Origin: an uncultured Oscillospiraceae bacterium
GTDB lineage: Bacteria > Bacillota > Clostridia > Oscillospirales > Oscillospiraceae
DNA length: 57,042 nt
Assembly (NCBI GenBank): GCA_904419145.1
Contig: CAJFQQ010000015.1
Span: forward strand, 1 to 57,042
Direction of reading: 5' to 3'
The notes under the pieces were generated by a model. It was not told the DNA's origin and searched no databases. It saw only the letters and a list, made by a program, of their open reading frames with translations. Positions within the stretch are counted from its first letter, which is position 1, and the number at the start of each line of letters is the position of its first letter. Made by a program: the position numbers and the translations under genes. This document shows positions 46,489-56,312 of the stretch, one piece after another.

Positions 46489-47862
46489 TTATTCAAGGAA
46501 CCCCTTGTACTGACGCATCAACATCTGGGACTCCAGCGCCTGTACAGTCTCCAGGGCCACACCAACTACGATGATGACGGAGGTTCCGCCAATCGCAAGG
46601 GAGCTGATAGGCAGGAGCTTGCCGGCGATCAGAGGCACGATGGCAACAATGCCCAGATAAATAGCGCCGAACAGTGTGATCTTGGACAGAACCTTGGAGA
46701 TGAACTGGCTGGTAGGCAAGCCCGGACGGAAGCCGGGGATGAATCCGCCGTTCTTCTTCAGGTTGTTGGAAATCTCAACGGGATTGAACTGAATGGTGGC
46801 GTAGAAGTAGCTGAAGCCGATGATCATCAGGAAATAGACCACCATATAGAGGATGGATTGAGTATCAATCGCGCTGTAAATGGAGTAGGCCACGGTGCCC
46901 TCCTCGGGGATGCCGATGAAGGTCCAGATCGTCACAGGCAGTGTGGCAATGGACTGGGCAAAAATGACAGGCAGAACACCGGACATATTCACCTTCATAG
47001 GCAGATGGGAGGACTGGCCGCCGTACATCTTGCGGCCCACCTGGCGCTTGGCATACTGGACAGGGATGCGGCGCTCGGCATCGCTGACGAACACAATCAG
47101 CACCACCAGGGCCAGCACACCGATCAGGATCAGGGGAATGACCCAGGGAGCCAGTGCCTGGTTCAGATAGGCCTCCGCCTGCTCGGTGGTGTAGTTAAAG
47201 GCGCTCTCCACATAATCCACCGTCAGCGTTCCGCTGCGGACACCGGACCAGATGCGCACGCCGGTGATCATGCTGCTGACCGCAGAGGGGACGCGGGAAA
47301 TAATACCGGCAAACAGGATCATGGAGATGCCGTTGCCCACGCCAAACTCGTTGACCTGCTCGCCCAGCCACATCAGGAAAGATGCGCCGGCCACAAAGGA
47401 CACGATAATGACGATCGCCGGCCACACACCTGTCGTGGTGAGCAGATTGTAGCTTTGCATCATCATATAATACCCAAACGCCTGCAAAAGGGCAATTGCC
47501 ACTGTGGCATAGCGGGTGATGGCCTGAATCTTCTTCTTGCCCTCTTCCCCGCCGTCTCGGGCCAGCCGCTCCAGAGGCGGGATGGCAACTGTGAGCAGCT
47601 GGATGATGATGGAGCTGTTGATATAGGGCTGGATACCAAGGGCAAACACCGTCGCCATGGCGAAGGCGCCGCCGCTCATGACGTTGAGCAGGCCCAGATA
47701 GGTAGTACCCATGCTGTTCAGGGTGGCCTCCAGTTCCGCTACGTTGACGTAGGGAACGGAGATCGCATTACCGATGCGGTAAATCAGGAGAATCAGGAGA
47801 GTAAAGATGATCTTTTTCCGCAGTTCGGGTATGGCCCACGCCTTGCGTACTGTCTGGATCAT
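46489..47862 (-). CDS. secY: Preprotein translocase channel subunit SecY
   Basis: 457 residues with ten predicted transmembrane segments. Landmarks: [22 protein letters not shown], the plug-region [30 protein letters not shown], cytoplasmic loop [13 protein letters not shown] near 265 and the C-terminal [16 protein letters not shown]. It forms the membrane pore used by SecA and the ribosome. GGAGGTG precedes the ATG, which begins 2 bases past the rplO stop codon. Confidence 0.97.
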   Translation of the reverse strand: MIQTVRKAWAIPELRKKIIFTLLILLIYRIGNAISVPYVNVAELEATLNSMGTTYLGLLNVMSGGAFAMATVFALGIQPYINSSIIIQLLTVAIPPLERLARDGGEEGKKKIQAITRYATVAIALLQAFGYYMMMQSYNLLTTTGVWPAIVIIVSFVAGASFLMWLGEQVNEFGVGNGISMILFAGIISRVPSAVSSMITGVRIWSGVRSGTLTVDYVESAFNYTTEQAEAYLNQALAPWVIPLILIGVLALVVLIVFVSDAERRIPVQYAKRQVGRKMYGGQSSHLPMKVNMSGVLPVIFAQSIATLPVTIWTFIGIPEEGTVAYSIYSAIDTQSILYMVVYFLMIIGFSYFYATIQFNPVEISNNLKKNGGFIPGFRPGLPTSQFISKVLSKITLFGAIYLGIVAIVPLIAGKLLPISSLAIGGTSVIIVVGVALETVQALESQMLMRQYKGFLE

Positions 47863-47863
47863 A

Positions 47864-48304
47864 TTACTTCACCTCCGCCTTGCCACCGGCTGCCTCGATT
47901 GCTTCCTTAGCAGACTGGGAGAAGGCGGACGCCTCAACGGTGAGTTTCTTGGTGACCTTGCCGTTGCCCAGAACCTTGTAGCCATAGGGGCACTTCTTCA
48001 GGATGCCCTTAGCAAGCAGGGCCTCTGCGGTGACAACGTCGCCGTCCTCAAAGGCGTTGAGGGCGCTCAGATTGATAATCTCCATAGGCTTGGCAAAGAT
48101 ATTGTTGAAGCCGCGCTTCGGGATACGGCGGGCCAGAGGCATCTGGCCGCCTTCGAAACCGATACGGACGCCGCCGCCGCTGCGGGCCTTCTGGCCCTTG
48201 TGGCCGCGGCCTGCGGTCTTGCCGTTGCCAGTACCGGCGCCACGGCCCTTGCGCTTCCCAACATGGGTGGAGCCGGCGGCGGGAGACAGTTCATGCAGAT
48301 TCAT
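47864..48304 (-). CDS. rplO: 50S ribosomal protein L15
   Basis: 146 residues from [22 protein letters not shown]; the longer frame overlaps rpmD in full. The glycine-rich N-terminus [18 protein letters not shown] and PKRGFNNIF are family hallmarks, ending [14 protein letters not shown]. It overlaps rpmD by 14 bases, implying coupling. Confidence 0.96.
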   Translation of the reverse strand: MNLHELSPAAGSTHVGKRKGRGAGTGNGKTAGRGHKGQKARSGGGVRIGFEGGQMPLARRIPKRGFNNIFAKPMEIINLSALNAFEDGDVVTAEALLAKGILKKCPYGYKVLGNGKVTKKLTVEASAFSQSAKEAIEAAGGKAEVK

Positions 48305-48494
48305 TTTCCGGTACCTCCTTCTCTTCCACGCAGAGCAGATAGCCGATCTTGGCGATCTTGCCGCGCGTTTGTGCATTGTCGGGCTGCACGGTGGTATCAC
48401 CGATCTTGCGCAGGCCCAGGGAGTTGGCAGTGGCCACGTGCTTTTCCAATCTGCCGCTGAGGCTCTTGACGAGCTTGATGTTCAGATTTGCCAT
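48291..48494 (-). CDS. rpmD: 50S ribosomal protein L30
   Basis: 67 residues: [40 protein letters not shown], then [12 protein letters not shown] plus a short acidic tail (EVPENESA) beyond the usual 58-60 residue core. The tail lies in the overlap with rplO. It is an exterior protein of the 50S subunit. Confidence 0.95.
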   Translation of the reverse strand: MANLNIKLVKSLSGRLEKHVATANSLGLRKIGDTTVQPDNAQTRGKIAKIGYLLCVEEKEVPENESA

Positions 48495-48508
48495 TTCACG
48501 CGTCCTCC

Positions 48509-49012
48509 TTAACCAACGATTTCTTCTACGCTCTTGCCGCGCATACGGGCCACTTCTTCAGGACCGCGCATGCTCTTCAGGCCCGCAAAAGTGGCAGCAA
48601 CCACGTTGGCGGGGTTATTGGAGCGCAGGCACTTGCAGCGGATATCTTTGATACCGGCTGCTTCCATCACGGCACGGACAGGGCCGCCGGCGATAATACC
48701 GGTACCGGGGGCAGCGGGCTTCATCACCACGCGGCCGGCGCTGAATACGCCGATAACCTCGTGGGGAATGGTAGTGCCGGACAGGGTGATGTTCACCATG
48801 TTCTTTTTGGCATCCTCTATGCCCTTGCGGATGGCCTCGGGGACCTCAGCGGCCTTGCCCAGGCCGAAGCCCACCTTACCCTTGCCGTCGCCGACGACCA
48901 TCAGGGCGGAGAACTTCATGACGCGGCCACCCTTGACAGTCTTGGAAACGCGGTTGAGGTGGACGACTTTCTCAATATACTCACTGGGAGCCTTTTCAAA
49001 TCTGTTAGCCAT
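48509..49012 (-). CDS. rpsE: 30S ribosomal protein S5
   Basis: 167 residues. The double-stranded-RNA-binding-like N-terminal domain ([29 protein letters not shown]) and the C-terminal fold with [26 protein letters not shown] are complete. S5 sits at the mRNA entry channel and affects decoding accuracy. Fourteen bases separate it from rpmD. Confidence 0.97.
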   Translation of the reverse strand: MANRFEKAPSEYIEKVVHLNRVSKTVKGGRVMKFSALMVVGDGKGKVGFGLGKAAEVPEAIRKGIEDAKKNMVNITLSGTTIPHEVIGVFSAGRVVMKPAAPGTGIIAGGPVRAVMEAAGIKDIRCKCLRSNNPANVVAATFAGLKSMRGPEEVARMRGKSVEEIVG

Positions 49013-49029
49013 TTCGTCTTCCTCCTCCC

Positions 49030-49332
49030 TTAGAATTTCAGGCCGCCCTCGCGGGCGCCTTCGGCCAGCTCGGCCACACGACCGTGATACAGATAGCCGC
49101 CGCGGTCAAACACGACCACTTCGATGCCCTTCTGCTTGGCGGCCTCAGCGACCATCTTGCCAACTTCGCGGGCGGCTTCCTTGTTGCTGCCGTTTTCCAT
49201 CTTCAGGGAAGAAGCGGAGCAGAGCGTCACGCCGTTGACATCGTCGATGACCTGGGCGTAGATGTTCTTCTCGGCGCGGACGCGCTTATGTCTCTTCAAA
49301 CGCTGGGCATTGGTATTGGGTCTCTTAATCAT
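49030..49332 (-). CDS. rplR: 50S ribosomal protein L18, internally shortened
   Basis: 100 residues, against about 118-122 for typical L18. The N-terminus [21 protein letters not shown] joins directly to [16 protein letters not shown], so the usual SGT..RPRLNVFRS segment, a conserved first strand that contacts 5S rRNA, is absent. The rest ([33 protein letters not shown]) is complete. The frame is intact, so a product can be made. It binds 5S rRNA together with L5 in the central protuberance. See the findings for possible reasons. Confidence 0.88.
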   Translation of the reverse strand: MIKRPNTNAQRLKRHKRVRAEKNIYAQVIDDVNGVTLCSASSLKMENGSNKEAAREVGKMVAEAAKQKGIEVVVFDRGGYLYHGRVAELAEGAREGGLKF

Positions 49333-49346
49333 TTCAGCACGCCTCC

Positions 49347-49892
49347 TTACTTCTTGGCACCGGTCTTACCAACCTTGCGGCGGATGACCTCGTCCACATA
49401 CTTGATGCCCTTGCCCTTGTAAGGCTCGGGGGGACGCTTCTCGCGGACCTCGGCGGCAAACTGACCGACCATCTGCTTGTCGCAGCCGGAGATCACGATG
49501 CGGTTGGCGGAGGGGACCTCAATGCTGATACCCTCGATCTCGGGGACGATCACCTGGTGGGAATAGCCCAGGTTCATCACCAGGTTGCTGCCCTCCTTGG
49601 CAGCGCGGTAACCGACGCCATTGATCTCCAGTTCCTTCTTGTAGACCTCGTGCACGCCGGTAATCATATTGTTCAGCAGGGTACGGGTGAGGCCGTGGAG
49701 GCTCTTGCTCTCCTTAGTCTCGTCCGGGCGCTTGACGTGGATGGTGTTGCCCTCCTGCTCGATCATCATAGTGGGATGAAGCTGCTTGGTCAGGGTACCC
49801 TTGGGACCCTTGACGGTGACGACATTGCCCTCGGCCACGGTGACTTCCACGCCAGCGGGAACGGTAATGGGCATTCTGCCAATTCTACTCAT
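49347..49892 (-). CDS. rplF: 50S ribosomal protein L6
   Basis: 181 residues. [17 protein letters not shown] at the start, the two tandem L6 folds, and the signature [22 protein letters not shown] near the C-terminus. Full length, near the sarcin-ricin loop and factor-binding site of the 50S subunit. Fifteen bases upstream of rplR. Confidence 0.97.
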   Translation of the reverse strand: MSRIGRMPITVPAGVEVTVAEGNVVTVKGPKGTLTKQLHPTMMIEQEGNTIHVKRPDETKESKSLHGLTRTLLNNMITGVHEVYKKELEINGVGYRAAKEGSNLVMNLGYSHQVIVPEIEGISIEVPSANRIVISGCDKQMVGQFAAEVREKRPPEPYKGKGIKYVDEVIRRKVGKTGAKK

Positions 49893-49906
49893 GTCAAATA
49901 CCCTCC

Positions 49907-50305
49907 TTACCAGACAAATGCCAGGACTTCGCCGCCAACATGGGCCGTACGGGCGGCCTTGTCGGTCATAACGCCCTTGGAAGTGGAAATGATGGCAATA
50001 CCGAGGCCACGCAGGACCCGGGGCAGCTCATCAGCACCGGCGTAAACCCGCAGGCCGGGCTTGGACACGCGGCGCAGGCCCTGGATCGCCTTTTCCTTAC
50101 CGGGCAGGTACTTCAGGGTAATGCGGATCACACCCTGGGTGTTGTCGTCGATCACCTGGAAGTTCTTGATGTAGCCCTCGTCCAGCAGGATCTGAGCAAT
50201 GCTCTTCTTCATGTTGGAAGCGGGGACATCCACGGTTTCATGCTTTGCGTTGCTCGCGTTGCGGATGCGGGTCAGCATATCCGCAATGGGATCTGTGATG
50301 TGCAT
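49907..50305 (-). CDS. rpsH: 30S ribosomal protein S8
   Basis: 132 residues, the normal length. [17 protein letters not shown] at the start and [27 protein letters not shown] at the end, with the conserved C-terminal S-T-S-K-G motif. S8 binds helix 21 of 16S rRNA and regulates spc operon translation in some bacteria. AAGGAGGAAATAAACG precedes the start. It is separated from rpsN by a 348-base insert. Confidence 0.97.
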   Translation of the reverse strand: MHITDPIADMLTRIRNASNAKHETVDVPASNMKKSIAQILLDEGYIKNFQVIDDNTQGVIRITLKYLPGKEKAIQGLRRVSKPGLRVYAGADELPRVLRGLGIAIISTSKGVMTDKAARTAHVGGEVLAFVW

Positions 50306-50653
50306 AACGTTTATTTCCTCCTTGTTTGAAGTTGCGCGCCCATTTTTGACCCAGACGCGCTGAGGCAGCGAGGTATCACTACGAATTTGGAGCGGCAGGA
50401 ACGCCGCGTAATTCGCAGTGACCTTTCGCCATCCTGTCGTCGGCGCAAACTTTGTATCCCTCGCCTCCGCCTGCTGGCGAAGGCTTGCTCACGCCGTTGC
50501 GCCTCCTCTCCAAACCGAACCCGCTCTGCTGGGCTTCGGTTTGGTTTGCAGGGACCATCTGATGCAAGAGCGAGTATACAGGGCTCTGCATCAGCTGCTG
50601 GGGGTTTATGCTCTCCGGATCGCTCCGGTCAAAGCCGTTGCCGCACAGGCCCC
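50306..50653 (-). other. 348-base structured spacer between rpsN and rpsH
   Basis: No gene seen. Two good hairpins: CCAAACCGAA/TTCGGTTTGG (50510-50544, inner CCC/GGG extends it) and CTGATGC-AAGAGC pairing with GCTCT-GCATCAG (50559-50594), plus CCGGA/TCCGG near 50617. All other genes of this operon are 1-60 bases apart, so this is an insertion or a regulatory segment. The sequence near 50476 (GAAGGCTTGCTCACGCCG) matches the rpsN end (GAAGCCTTGCGCACGCCG) at 16 of 18 positions, a possible decayed gene-end duplication like those of secA and rplQ. Confidence 0.55.
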
Positions 50654-50839
50654 TTACCAGGAAGCCTTGCGCACGCCGGGGATCTCGCCCTTGTAAGCCA
50701 GCTCCCGGAAGCAGATACGGCAGACGCCGTAGTTGCGCAGGTAGGCGTGGGGGCGGCCGCAGATCTTGCAGCGGTTATAGCGGCGGGTGGAGAACTTGGG
50801 CTCCGCCTGCTGCTTGAGAATCATAGACTTCTTTGCCAT
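50654..50839 (-). CDS. rpsN: 30S ribosomal protein S14, zinc type
   Basis: 61 residues with the C+ zinc motif Cys24-x2-Cys27 and Cys40-x2-Cys43 (CKIC, CRIC), typical of Gram-positive spc operons. Ends [11 protein letters not shown]. It assembles late into the 30S head. Fourteen bases after rplE, and followed by the 348-base spacer. Confidence 0.97.
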   Translation of the reverse strand: MAKKSMILKQQAEPKFSTRRYNRCKICGRPHAYLRNYGVCRICFRELAYKGEIPGVRKASW

Positions 50840-50853
50840 ATTTTATTCCTCCC

Positions 50854-51393
50854 TTAGCGCTCGAAGGGGGCGCCGACCAGCTCCAGCAGCGCCTTGGCCT
50901 CTTCGTCGGTCTGAGCGGTGGTGCAGATCACGATATCCATGCCGCGGATCTTGTCGATCTTGTCGTACTCGATCTCGGGGAAGATCAGCTGCTCCTTCAC
51001 GCCCAGGGCATAGTTGCCGCGGCCGTCAAAGCTGTTGGGATTGATGCCGTGGAAATCGCGGACACGGGGCAGGGCCACGTTGAACAGGCGGTCCAGGAAC
51101 TCCCACATCTTGTTGCCGCGCAGGGTCACCTTCGCGCCCACGGGCATGCCCTCGCGGACCTTGAAGTTTGCCACGGACTTCTTGGCGTTGGTGATGATGG
51201 CCTTCTGGCCGGTAATGGCGGTCAGGTCGCGGACCACAGCCTCCAGCACCTTGGCATTGTCACGGGCCTCGCCGCAGCCCACGTTCACCACGATCTTCTC
51301 GATCTTGGGGATCTGCATGACGCTCTTGTACTCGAACTTCTTCATGAGAGCAGGAGCGACTTCAGCAACATACTTGTCTTTCAGTCTTGCCAT
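50854..51393 (-). CDS. rplE: 50S ribosomal protein L5
   Basis: 179 residues: [23 protein letters not shown] at the start, [14 protein letters not shown] near 32 and the C-terminal [27 protein letters not shown]. Full length. It binds 5S rRNA and contacts P-site tRNA. Placed between rplX and rpsN as usual. Confidence 0.97.
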   Translation of the reverse strand: MARLKDKYVAEVAPALMKKFEYKSVMQIPKIEKIVVNVGCGEARDNAKVLEAVVRDLTAITGQKAIITNAKKSVANFKVREGMPVGAKVTLRGNKMWEFLDRLFNVALPRVRDFHGINPNSFDGRGNYALGVKEQLIFPEIEYDKIDKIRGMDIVICTTAQTDEEAKALLELVGAPFER

Positions 51394-51410
51394 GGTTTCC
51401 TACTCCTTTC

Positions 51411-51722
51411 TCACAGTTCGGCGCCGCACTTCTTGCAGACGCGGACCTTCTTATCGCCCTCGATCTTGTGGCCGACCCGGGTGGCTTTATTGCACTTGGG
51501 GCAGACCACCTGGACCTTGGAGGCGTAGAGGGCGGCCTCGCGCTGAACGATATTGCTCTCCTCCCCCTGGCGGCGGGCCTTCACGTGGCAGGTCACCATG
51601 TTGATGCCCTCCACCACGACCTTATCCTCCTTGGGGATGGTGCGCTGTACCTTGCCCTGCTTGCCCTTATCCTTGCCGGACAGGACGACAACGGTGTCGC
51701 CCTTCTTTACATTCATAGCCAT
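51411..51722 (-). CDS. rplX: 50S ribosomal protein L24
   Basis: 103 residues. The KOW motif VKKGDTVVVLSGKDKGKQGKV is at the N-terminus. The C-terminal part contains a CxxC-type zinc ribbon (CPKCNKATR and CKKCGAEL), frequent in Clostridia. GGAGGAG lies 10 bases before the first ATG; a second ATG two codons later is possible. L24 is an early 50S assembly protein. Confidence 0.96.
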   Translation of the reverse strand: MAMNVKKGDTVVVLSGKDKGKQGKVQRTIPKEDKVVVEGINMVTCHVKARRQGEESNIVQREAALYASKVQVVCPKCNKATRVGHKIEGDKKVRVCKKCGAEL

Positions 51723-51739
51723 TTTCTCTCTGCTCCTCC

Positions 51740-52108
51740 TTACACGACTTCCGGAGCCAGGGACAGGATCTTCATGTAGTCCTTGTCGCGCAGCTCGCGG
51801 GCCACGGGCCCAAAGATACGGGTCCCTCTGGGGTTCTTGTCGTCCCGGATCAGAACAGCAGCGTTGTCGTCAAAGCGGACATAAGTGCCGTCAGCCCGGC
51901 GCACGCCCTTGGCGCTGCGGACGATGACGGCCTTGACGACCTCGCCCTTCTTCACAGTGCCGCCGGGGGTGGACTTGCGCACGCTGGCCACGATCACATC
52001 ACCGATGTTGCCGTACTTGCGCTTGCTGCCGCCCAGGACACGGATGCACTTGATCTCCTTGGCGCCGGTATTGTCAGCAACCTTCAGAAAACTCTCCTGT
52101 TGAATCAT
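51740..52108 (-). CDS. rplN: 50S ribosomal protein L14
   Basis: 122 residues, the canonical length. [28 protein letters not shown], the DNTGAK motif and the C-terminal [16 protein letters not shown]-like end ([16 protein letters not shown]) are intact. It lies at the subunit interface. Fourteen bases separate it from rpsQ. Confidence 0.97.
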   Translation of the reverse strand: MIQQESFLKVADNTGAKEIKCIRVLGGSKRKYGNIGDVIVASVRKSTPGGTVKKGEVVKAVIVRSAKGVRRADGTYVRFDDNAAVLIRDDKNPRGTRIFGPVARELRDKDYMKILSLAPEVV

Positions 52109-52122
52109 CTATCGGCACCTCC

Positions 52123-52386
52123 TTACTTCGCCTTTTCGATGATCTCAACCACACGCCACCGCTTATCCTTGCTCAGGGGCCGGGTCTCCATCACCTTGAC
52201 TTTATCGCCAACGCCGCAGGCGTTGTTCTCATCATGGGCCTTCAGTTTATAGGTGCGGCCGACAATCTTCTTATACAGAGGGTGGGCCACACGATCCTCG
52301 ATCGCAACAACCACAGTCTTATCCATCTTGTCGGAGACAACCTTACCAACTCTGGTCTTACGGGAGGAAATTCTTGCTTCACTCAT
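52123..52386 (-). CDS. rpsQ: 30S ribosomal protein S17
   Basis: 87 residues from [24 protein letters not shown], preceded by AAGGAGGG; the longer frame reads into rpmC. OB-fold motif [24 protein letters not shown] at the C-terminus is normal. It binds 16S rRNA early in assembly. Confidence 0.96.
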   Translation of the reverse strand: MSEARISSRKTRVGKVVSDKMDKTVVVAIEDRVAHPLYKKIVGRTYKLKAHDENNACGVGDKVKVMETRPLSKDKRWRVVEIIEKAK

Positions 52387-52405
52387 CTCAATTACCCTCC
52401 TTCTC

Positions 52406-52600
52406 TTACTTGGCGATCTGCTGCTCGCGGATGATGGTCTTGACTCGGGCAATGTCGCGCTTGACCTCGGCAATCTTCATGGGGTTGTCGAGTTGATTGG
52501 TGGCGTGCTGCATACGCAGGTAAAACAGGTCCTTCTTCAGACCGGTGAGCTTCGCGTCCAGTTCAGCGGCGCTCATCTTACGGATTTCACTTGCCTTCAT
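52406..52600 (-). CDS. rpmC: 50S ribosomal protein L29
   Basis: 64 residues from [18 protein letters not shown], with AGGTGA five bases before the ATG; a GTG three codons earlier would overlap rplP and is less likely. The signature [18 protein letters not shown] is at the C-terminus. L29 lies at the tunnel exit beside L23. Confidence 0.96.
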   Translation of the reverse strand: MKASEIRKMSAAELDAKLTGLKKDLFYLRMQHATNQLDNPMKIAEVKRDIARVKTIIREQQIAK

Positions 52601-52601
52601 C

Positions 52602-53036
52602 TTACTCACCTACTTCCTGAGCTTGAAGGTCCTCACGCTTAGCAATCTTGCTCTTAATGGGCAGCTTGTGGCTGGCCAGACGCAGCGCCTCGCGGGCAAC
52701 CTCCTCGGAAACACCGGCGATCTCAAACATGACACGACCGGGCTTGACAACGGAGACCCAATACTCGGGGGAGCCCTTACCGGAACCCATGCGGGTCTCA
52801 GCGGGCTTCTCGGTCACGGGCTTATCAGGGAAAATCTTGATCCACACCTGGCCGCCACGCTTGGTGTAACGGGTCATGGCGATACGGGCGGCCTCAATCT
52901 GATTGCTGGTGATCCAGCCGGGCTCCAGAGCCACCAGGCCAAACTCACCGTAGGTGATGGTATTGCCCCGGGTGGCCTTGCCCTTCATGCGGCCACGGTG
53001 GACACGGCGATACTTAACTCTCTTGGGCAAAAGCAT
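52602..53036 (-). CDS. rplP: 50S ribosomal protein L16
   Basis: 144 residues: [25 protein letters not shown] and the conserved [20 protein letters not shown]. It organises the A-site region of the 50S subunit. Its ATG overlaps the rpsC stop by one base (TAATG), so the two are coupled. Confidence 0.97.
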   Translation of the reverse strand: MLLPKRVKYRRVHRGRMKGKATRGNTITYGEFGLVALEPGWITSNQIEAARIAMTRYTKRGGQVWIKIFPDKPVTEKPAETRMGSGKGSPEYWVSVVKPGRVMFEIAGVSEEVAREALRLASHKLPIKSKIAKREDLQAQEVGE

Positions 53037-53872
53037 TACTGTGCGCCTCCTTCTTTCTTCTCGGGACGGGGGCCTCTGTTAAAGCCCTGGCCGTCACGGC
53101 GGGGGCCGCGGTTGTTATCGCGGTTAAAGCCACCCTCACGACGGAATCCGCCGCCGCGGCGGTCACCATCGCGGCGAGGACGGCGCTGGCGCTCCTCGTA
53201 AGGCTTGCTGGTGTCGATGGTGCGGGGGGTGGTACGCAGGGTCTGAGTGAGGATCTCGCCCTTGTAGACCCAGACCTTCACACCGATGCGGCCAAAGGTG
53301 GTGGCAGCCTCGGCAAAGCCGTACTCAATGTCGGCGCGCAGGGTCTGCAGGGGGATGGTACCCTCATGGTAGTGCTCATTGCCGGCGATCTCGCGGCCGC
53401 CCAGACGGCCGCCGCAGGAGATCTTGATGCCCTTGGCACCAGCCCGCATGGCCCGGCCCATGGCATTCTTCATCGCGCGGCGGTGGCTGATGCGCTTCTC
53501 CAGCTGGGAAGCAATGTTCTCAGCCACCAGCTGAGCATTCATATCGGGGTTGCGGACCTCGATAATGTTCAGGCGAACGGTCTTGCCGATCATCTTTTCC
53601 ACAGCCAGCCGGGTCTCCTCAATGGCCTTGCCGTCCTTGCCGATGACCTGACCGGGGCGGGCGCAGTGCATAAAGATGGTCACCACGTCGCTCTGACGCT
53701 CGATCTCGATCTTGGGGATACCGGCGCCATACAGGGTCTTCTTCAGGTAGTCGCGGATCTTCTTGTCCTCGACCAACAGGTCGCCGACCTTCTCATCACG
53801 GGCATACCAGCGGGAGTCCCAGTCCTTGATGACGCCCACGCGCATACCGTGGGGATTAACCTTCTGTCCCAT
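53036..53872 (-). CDS. rpsC: 30S ribosomal protein S3 with long Arg/Gly-rich tail
   Basis: 278 residues. The first 215 or so are normal S3: [20 protein letters not shown], the KH domain with [13 protein letters not shown] near 77 and [15 protein letters not shown] near 160. From about 222 a 55-residue tail rich in Arg, Gly and Asp ([19 protein letters not shown] and similar) follows, beyond the common 215-235 length. S3 lines the mRNA entry and has helicase activity with S4 and S5; the tail may add RNA contacts. Confidence 0.96.
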   Translation of the reverse strand: MGQKVNPHGMRVGVIKDWDSRWYARDEKVGDLLVEDKKIRDYLKKTLYGAGIPKIEIERQSDVVTIFMHCARPGQVIGKDGKAIEETRLAVEKMIGKTVRLNIIEVRNPDMNAQLVAENIASQLEKRISHRRAMKNAMGRAMRAGAKGIKISCGGRLGGREIAGNEHYHEGTIPLQTLRADIEYGFAEAATTFGRIGVKVWVYKGEILTQTLRTTPRTIDTSKPYEERQRRPRRDGDRRGGGFRREGGFNRDNNRGPRRDGQGFNRGPRPEKKEGGAQ

Positions 53873-53887
53873 AAACTGTCTCCCTCC

Positions 53888-54223
53888 TTATGCTTTCTCC
53901 GCCACAGCCAGGGTGACGTGAGAGGTACGCTTGTTGATACGATAGGCACGGCCCTGGGCCCGGGGCATGATGCGCTTGAGGATGGGGCCGGGGGTGGCAA
54001 ACACCTGGCTGACGTAGAGCTTCTCCACATCCATGCTGTGGTTGTTCTCCGCATTGGCCACAGCGCTCTTCAGGAGCTTCATCATGGGCTCACTGGCAGC
54101 CTTGGGGGTCTGCATCAGGATGGCCATGGCGGTTCCCACATCTTTGCCGCGGATCAGATCGGCCACGATCTGGACCTTGCGGGGAGAGATGCGGAGATAT
54201 TTCAAATAAGCTTTAGCTTCCAT
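53888..54223 (-). CDS. rplV: 50S ribosomal protein L22
   Basis: 111 residues from [27 protein letters not shown]. The ATG three codons earlier is only one or two bases from GGAGA, so the second ATG, 10 bases from it, is chosen. The C-terminal [20 protein letters not shown] is typical; the L22 loop lines the exit tunnel. Confidence 0.95.
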   Translation of the reverse strand: MEAKAYLKYLRISPRKVQIVADLIRGKDVGTAMAILMQTPKAASEPMMKLLKSAVANAENNHSMDVEKLYVSQVFATPGPILKRIMPRAQGRAYRINKRTSHVTLAVAEKA

Positions 54224-54243
54224 ATTCTGCATTCTCCTTTTCC

Positions 54244-54507
54244 TTATTTACCCTTGGTGTGGCCGCGGAAGGTGCGGGTGGGGGCGAACTCACCCAGCTT
54301 GTGACCCACCATATCCTCCTGGATATAGACGGGCACATGCTTGCGGCCGTCGTACACCGCGATGGTATGGCCCACAAAGGCAGGGTAAATGGTGGAGCTG
54401 CGGCTCCAGGTCTTCAGAACGGTCTTCTTGCCGCTCTGGTTCATCTCTTCGACCCTCTTCAAAAGCTCGGGGGCAATGAAGGGGCCTTTTTTCACGCTTC
54501 TGCTCAT
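54244..54507 (-). CDS. rpsS: 30S ribosomal protein S19
   Basis: 87 residues, slightly shorter than the usual 92-93 at the C-terminus, which stops at FRGHTKGK. The core [49 protein letters not shown] and [13 protein letters not shown] is complete. Forms a complex with S13 in the 30S head. Confidence 0.96.
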   Translation of the reverse strand: MSRSVKKGPFIAPELLKRVEEMNQSGKKTVLKTWSRSSTIYPAFVGHTIAVYDGRKHVPVYIQEDMVGHKLGEFAPTRTFRGHTKGK

Positions 54508-54522
54508 CTTCAGTTGTCCTCC

Positions 54523-55359
54523 TTACTTTGCATTGCGACGCTTGACAATGAACTTGTCGGTCGGATTCTTGGTCTTGCGGGTCTTGTAACCCAGGGCGGG
54601 CTTGCCCCAGGGGGTCACAGGGCCGGGACGGCCCACAGGGCTCTTGCCCTCGCCGCCGCCGTGGGGGTGGTCGCAGGGGTTCATCACGGAGCCGCGGACG
54701 GTGGGGCGCCAACCCATGTGGCGCTTGCGGCCGGCCTTACCGATCTGAACGTTCTCGTGATCCAGGTTACCCACCTGGCCAATGGTCGCCATGCAGTTCA
54801 GGCGGACAATGCGCACCTCGCCGGAGGGCATACGGATCTGGGCGTCTCCGCCCTCCTTAGCCATCAGCTGTGCGGCGGCACCGGCGCTGCGGACCAGCTG
54901 GCCGCCCTTGCCGGGATGCATCTCGATGTTGTGGATAATGGTACCCACAGGGATGTTGGCAATGGGCAGGGTGTTGCCGGGCTTGATGTCGGCGGAGGCA
55001 CTGGAGAGCACCTTGTCGCCGGCGGCCAGGCCCACCGGGGCCAGAATGTAGCGCTTCTCGCCGTCCTCGTACTGGACCAGGGCGATGTTGGCGCTGCGGT
55101 TGGGATCGTACTCCAGGCGCAGGACGGTGGCCTCCATATCCACCTTGTCCCGCTTGAAGTCGATGATGCGGTATTTCCGCTTGTTGCCGCCGCCACGGTG
55201 GCGGACGGTGATACGGCCATAGCTGTTGCGGCCGGCATTCTTCTTCAGGATCTCGGTAAGGCTGGCTTCGGGCTTGGCCTTCTTGTCGATGCCGTCAAAG
55301 CCGGAAACCGTCATGTGCCGCCGAGAAGGAGTTGTCGGCTTATAAGTTTTGATAGACAT
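54523..55359 (-). CDS. rplB: 50S ribosomal protein L2
   Basis: 278 residues. [19 protein letters not shown] at the start, [17 protein letters not shown] near 53, the conserved [16 protein letters not shown]-type block ([17 protein letters not shown] near 220) that lies close to the peptidyl transferase centre. Full length. Sixteen bases after rplW. Confidence 0.97.
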   Translation of the reverse strand: MSIKTYKPTTPSRRHMTVSGFDGIDKKAKPEASLTEILKKNAGRNSYGRITVRHRGGGNKRKYRIIDFKRDKVDMEATVLRLEYDPNRSANIALVQYEDGEKRYILAPVGLAAGDKVLSSASADIKPGNTLPIANIPVGTIIHNIEMHPGKGGQLVRSAGAAAQLMAKEGGDAQIRMPSGEVRIVRLNCMATIGQVGNLDHENVQIGKAGRKRHMGWRPTVRGSVMNPCDHPHGGGEGKSPVGRPGPVTPWGKPALGYKTRKTKNPTDKFIVKRRNAK

Positions 55360-55375
55360 GTTTCAGTTTCCTCCC

Positions 55376-55669
55376 TTACACCATACCTTCAAAGATCTCA
55401 ATGCTCTTGGAGTCCTCAGCCAGCTGCACAACAGCCTTCTTCCAATCCTTGGTGCGGCCGGGGCGGGCAGCGCCCATACGCTTGGCCTTGCCGTGCACGT
55501 TCATGGTATTGACCGCGGCCACCTTCACGCCGAAGATCTCCTCGATGGCCTTCTTGATCTCAATCTTGCCGGCAGAAGGAGCCACCTCAAAGACATACTT
55601 CTTGTCGGCCACGCTGGCCATGGAGCGCTCGGTGATGATGGGGCGGATGATGATATCGTAAGCAGTCAT
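55376..55669 (-). CDS. rplW: 50S ribosomal protein L23
   Basis: 97 residues: [29 protein letters not shown] and the [30 protein letters not shown] block. L23 is the docking site of trigger factor and SRP at the exit tunnel. The start overlaps the rplD stop by one base (TAATG). Confidence 0.97.
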   Translation of the reverse strand: MTAYDIIIRPIITERSMASVADKKYVFEVAPSAGKIEIKKAIEEIFGVKVAAVNTMNVHGKAKRMGAARPGRTKDWKKAVVQLAEDSKSIEIFEGMV

Positions 55670-56292
55670 TACGCAAACACCTCCTCGATGATGGCCAGCG
55701 CGGACTGATCAATCACCAGATACTTGGCGTTGAGGATATCATAAACGCTGAGGATCTTGGCGGTGGTGGTCATGACGCCGGGGAGGTTACGGGCGGACTT
55801 GATCACAGTCTCCCGCATCTCCGGGGTGATAACCACGGCCTTGCCGTCGCACTTCACAGCGTCCAGGAAGGCGCGGAAATCCTTGGTCTTGATGGCGTCC
55901 ATGGCAATGTTATCCACCACAATGATATTGCCGGAGGCGGCCTTGGCGGAGAGGACGGACTTCAGGGCCAGTCTCTTCACCTTCTTGTTGATGACGTAGC
56001 TATAGCTGCGGGGCTTGGGGGCAAACACGATACCGCCGTGGGTCCACTGGGGGGCGCGGGTGCTGCCCTGGCGGGCGTGGCCGGTCCCCTTCTGACGCCA
56101 GGGCTTCTTGCCGCCGCCGGAAACCTCGGCGCGGGTCAGGGCGGACTGAGTACCCTGCCGGCAGTTGGCCAGATGATTCTTCACTGCCTCATGAACGACA
56201 GCCATGTTGGGCTCGATGCCAAATACAGCTTCGCTCAGCTCTACTTCGCCGACGCTGGCGCCGGCCATGTTCAAAACTTGCACAGTAGACAT
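55669..56292 (-). CDS. rplD: 50S ribosomal protein L4
   Basis: 207 residues from [19 protein letters not shown] with AAAGGAGAG nine bases before the ATG; an in-frame GTG three codons earlier lies closer to the ribosome site and is rejected. The extended loop [24 protein letters not shown] near 60-85 reaches the exit tunnel. In some bacteria L4 autoregulates the S10 operon; no leader is visible in this window. Confidence 0.96.
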   Translation of the reverse strand: MSTVQVLNMAGASVGEVELSEAVFGIEPNMAVVHEAVKNHLANCRQGTQSALTRAEVSGGGKKPWRQKGTGHARQGSTRAPQWTHGGIVFAPKPRSYSYVINKKVKRLALKSVLSAKAASGNIIVVDNIAMDAIKTKDFRAFLDAVKCDGKAVVITPEMRETVIKSARNLPGVMTTTAKILSVYDILNAKYLVIDQSALAIIEEVFA

Positions 56293-56312
56293 TTCAAGCA
56301 CTCTCCTTTCCC

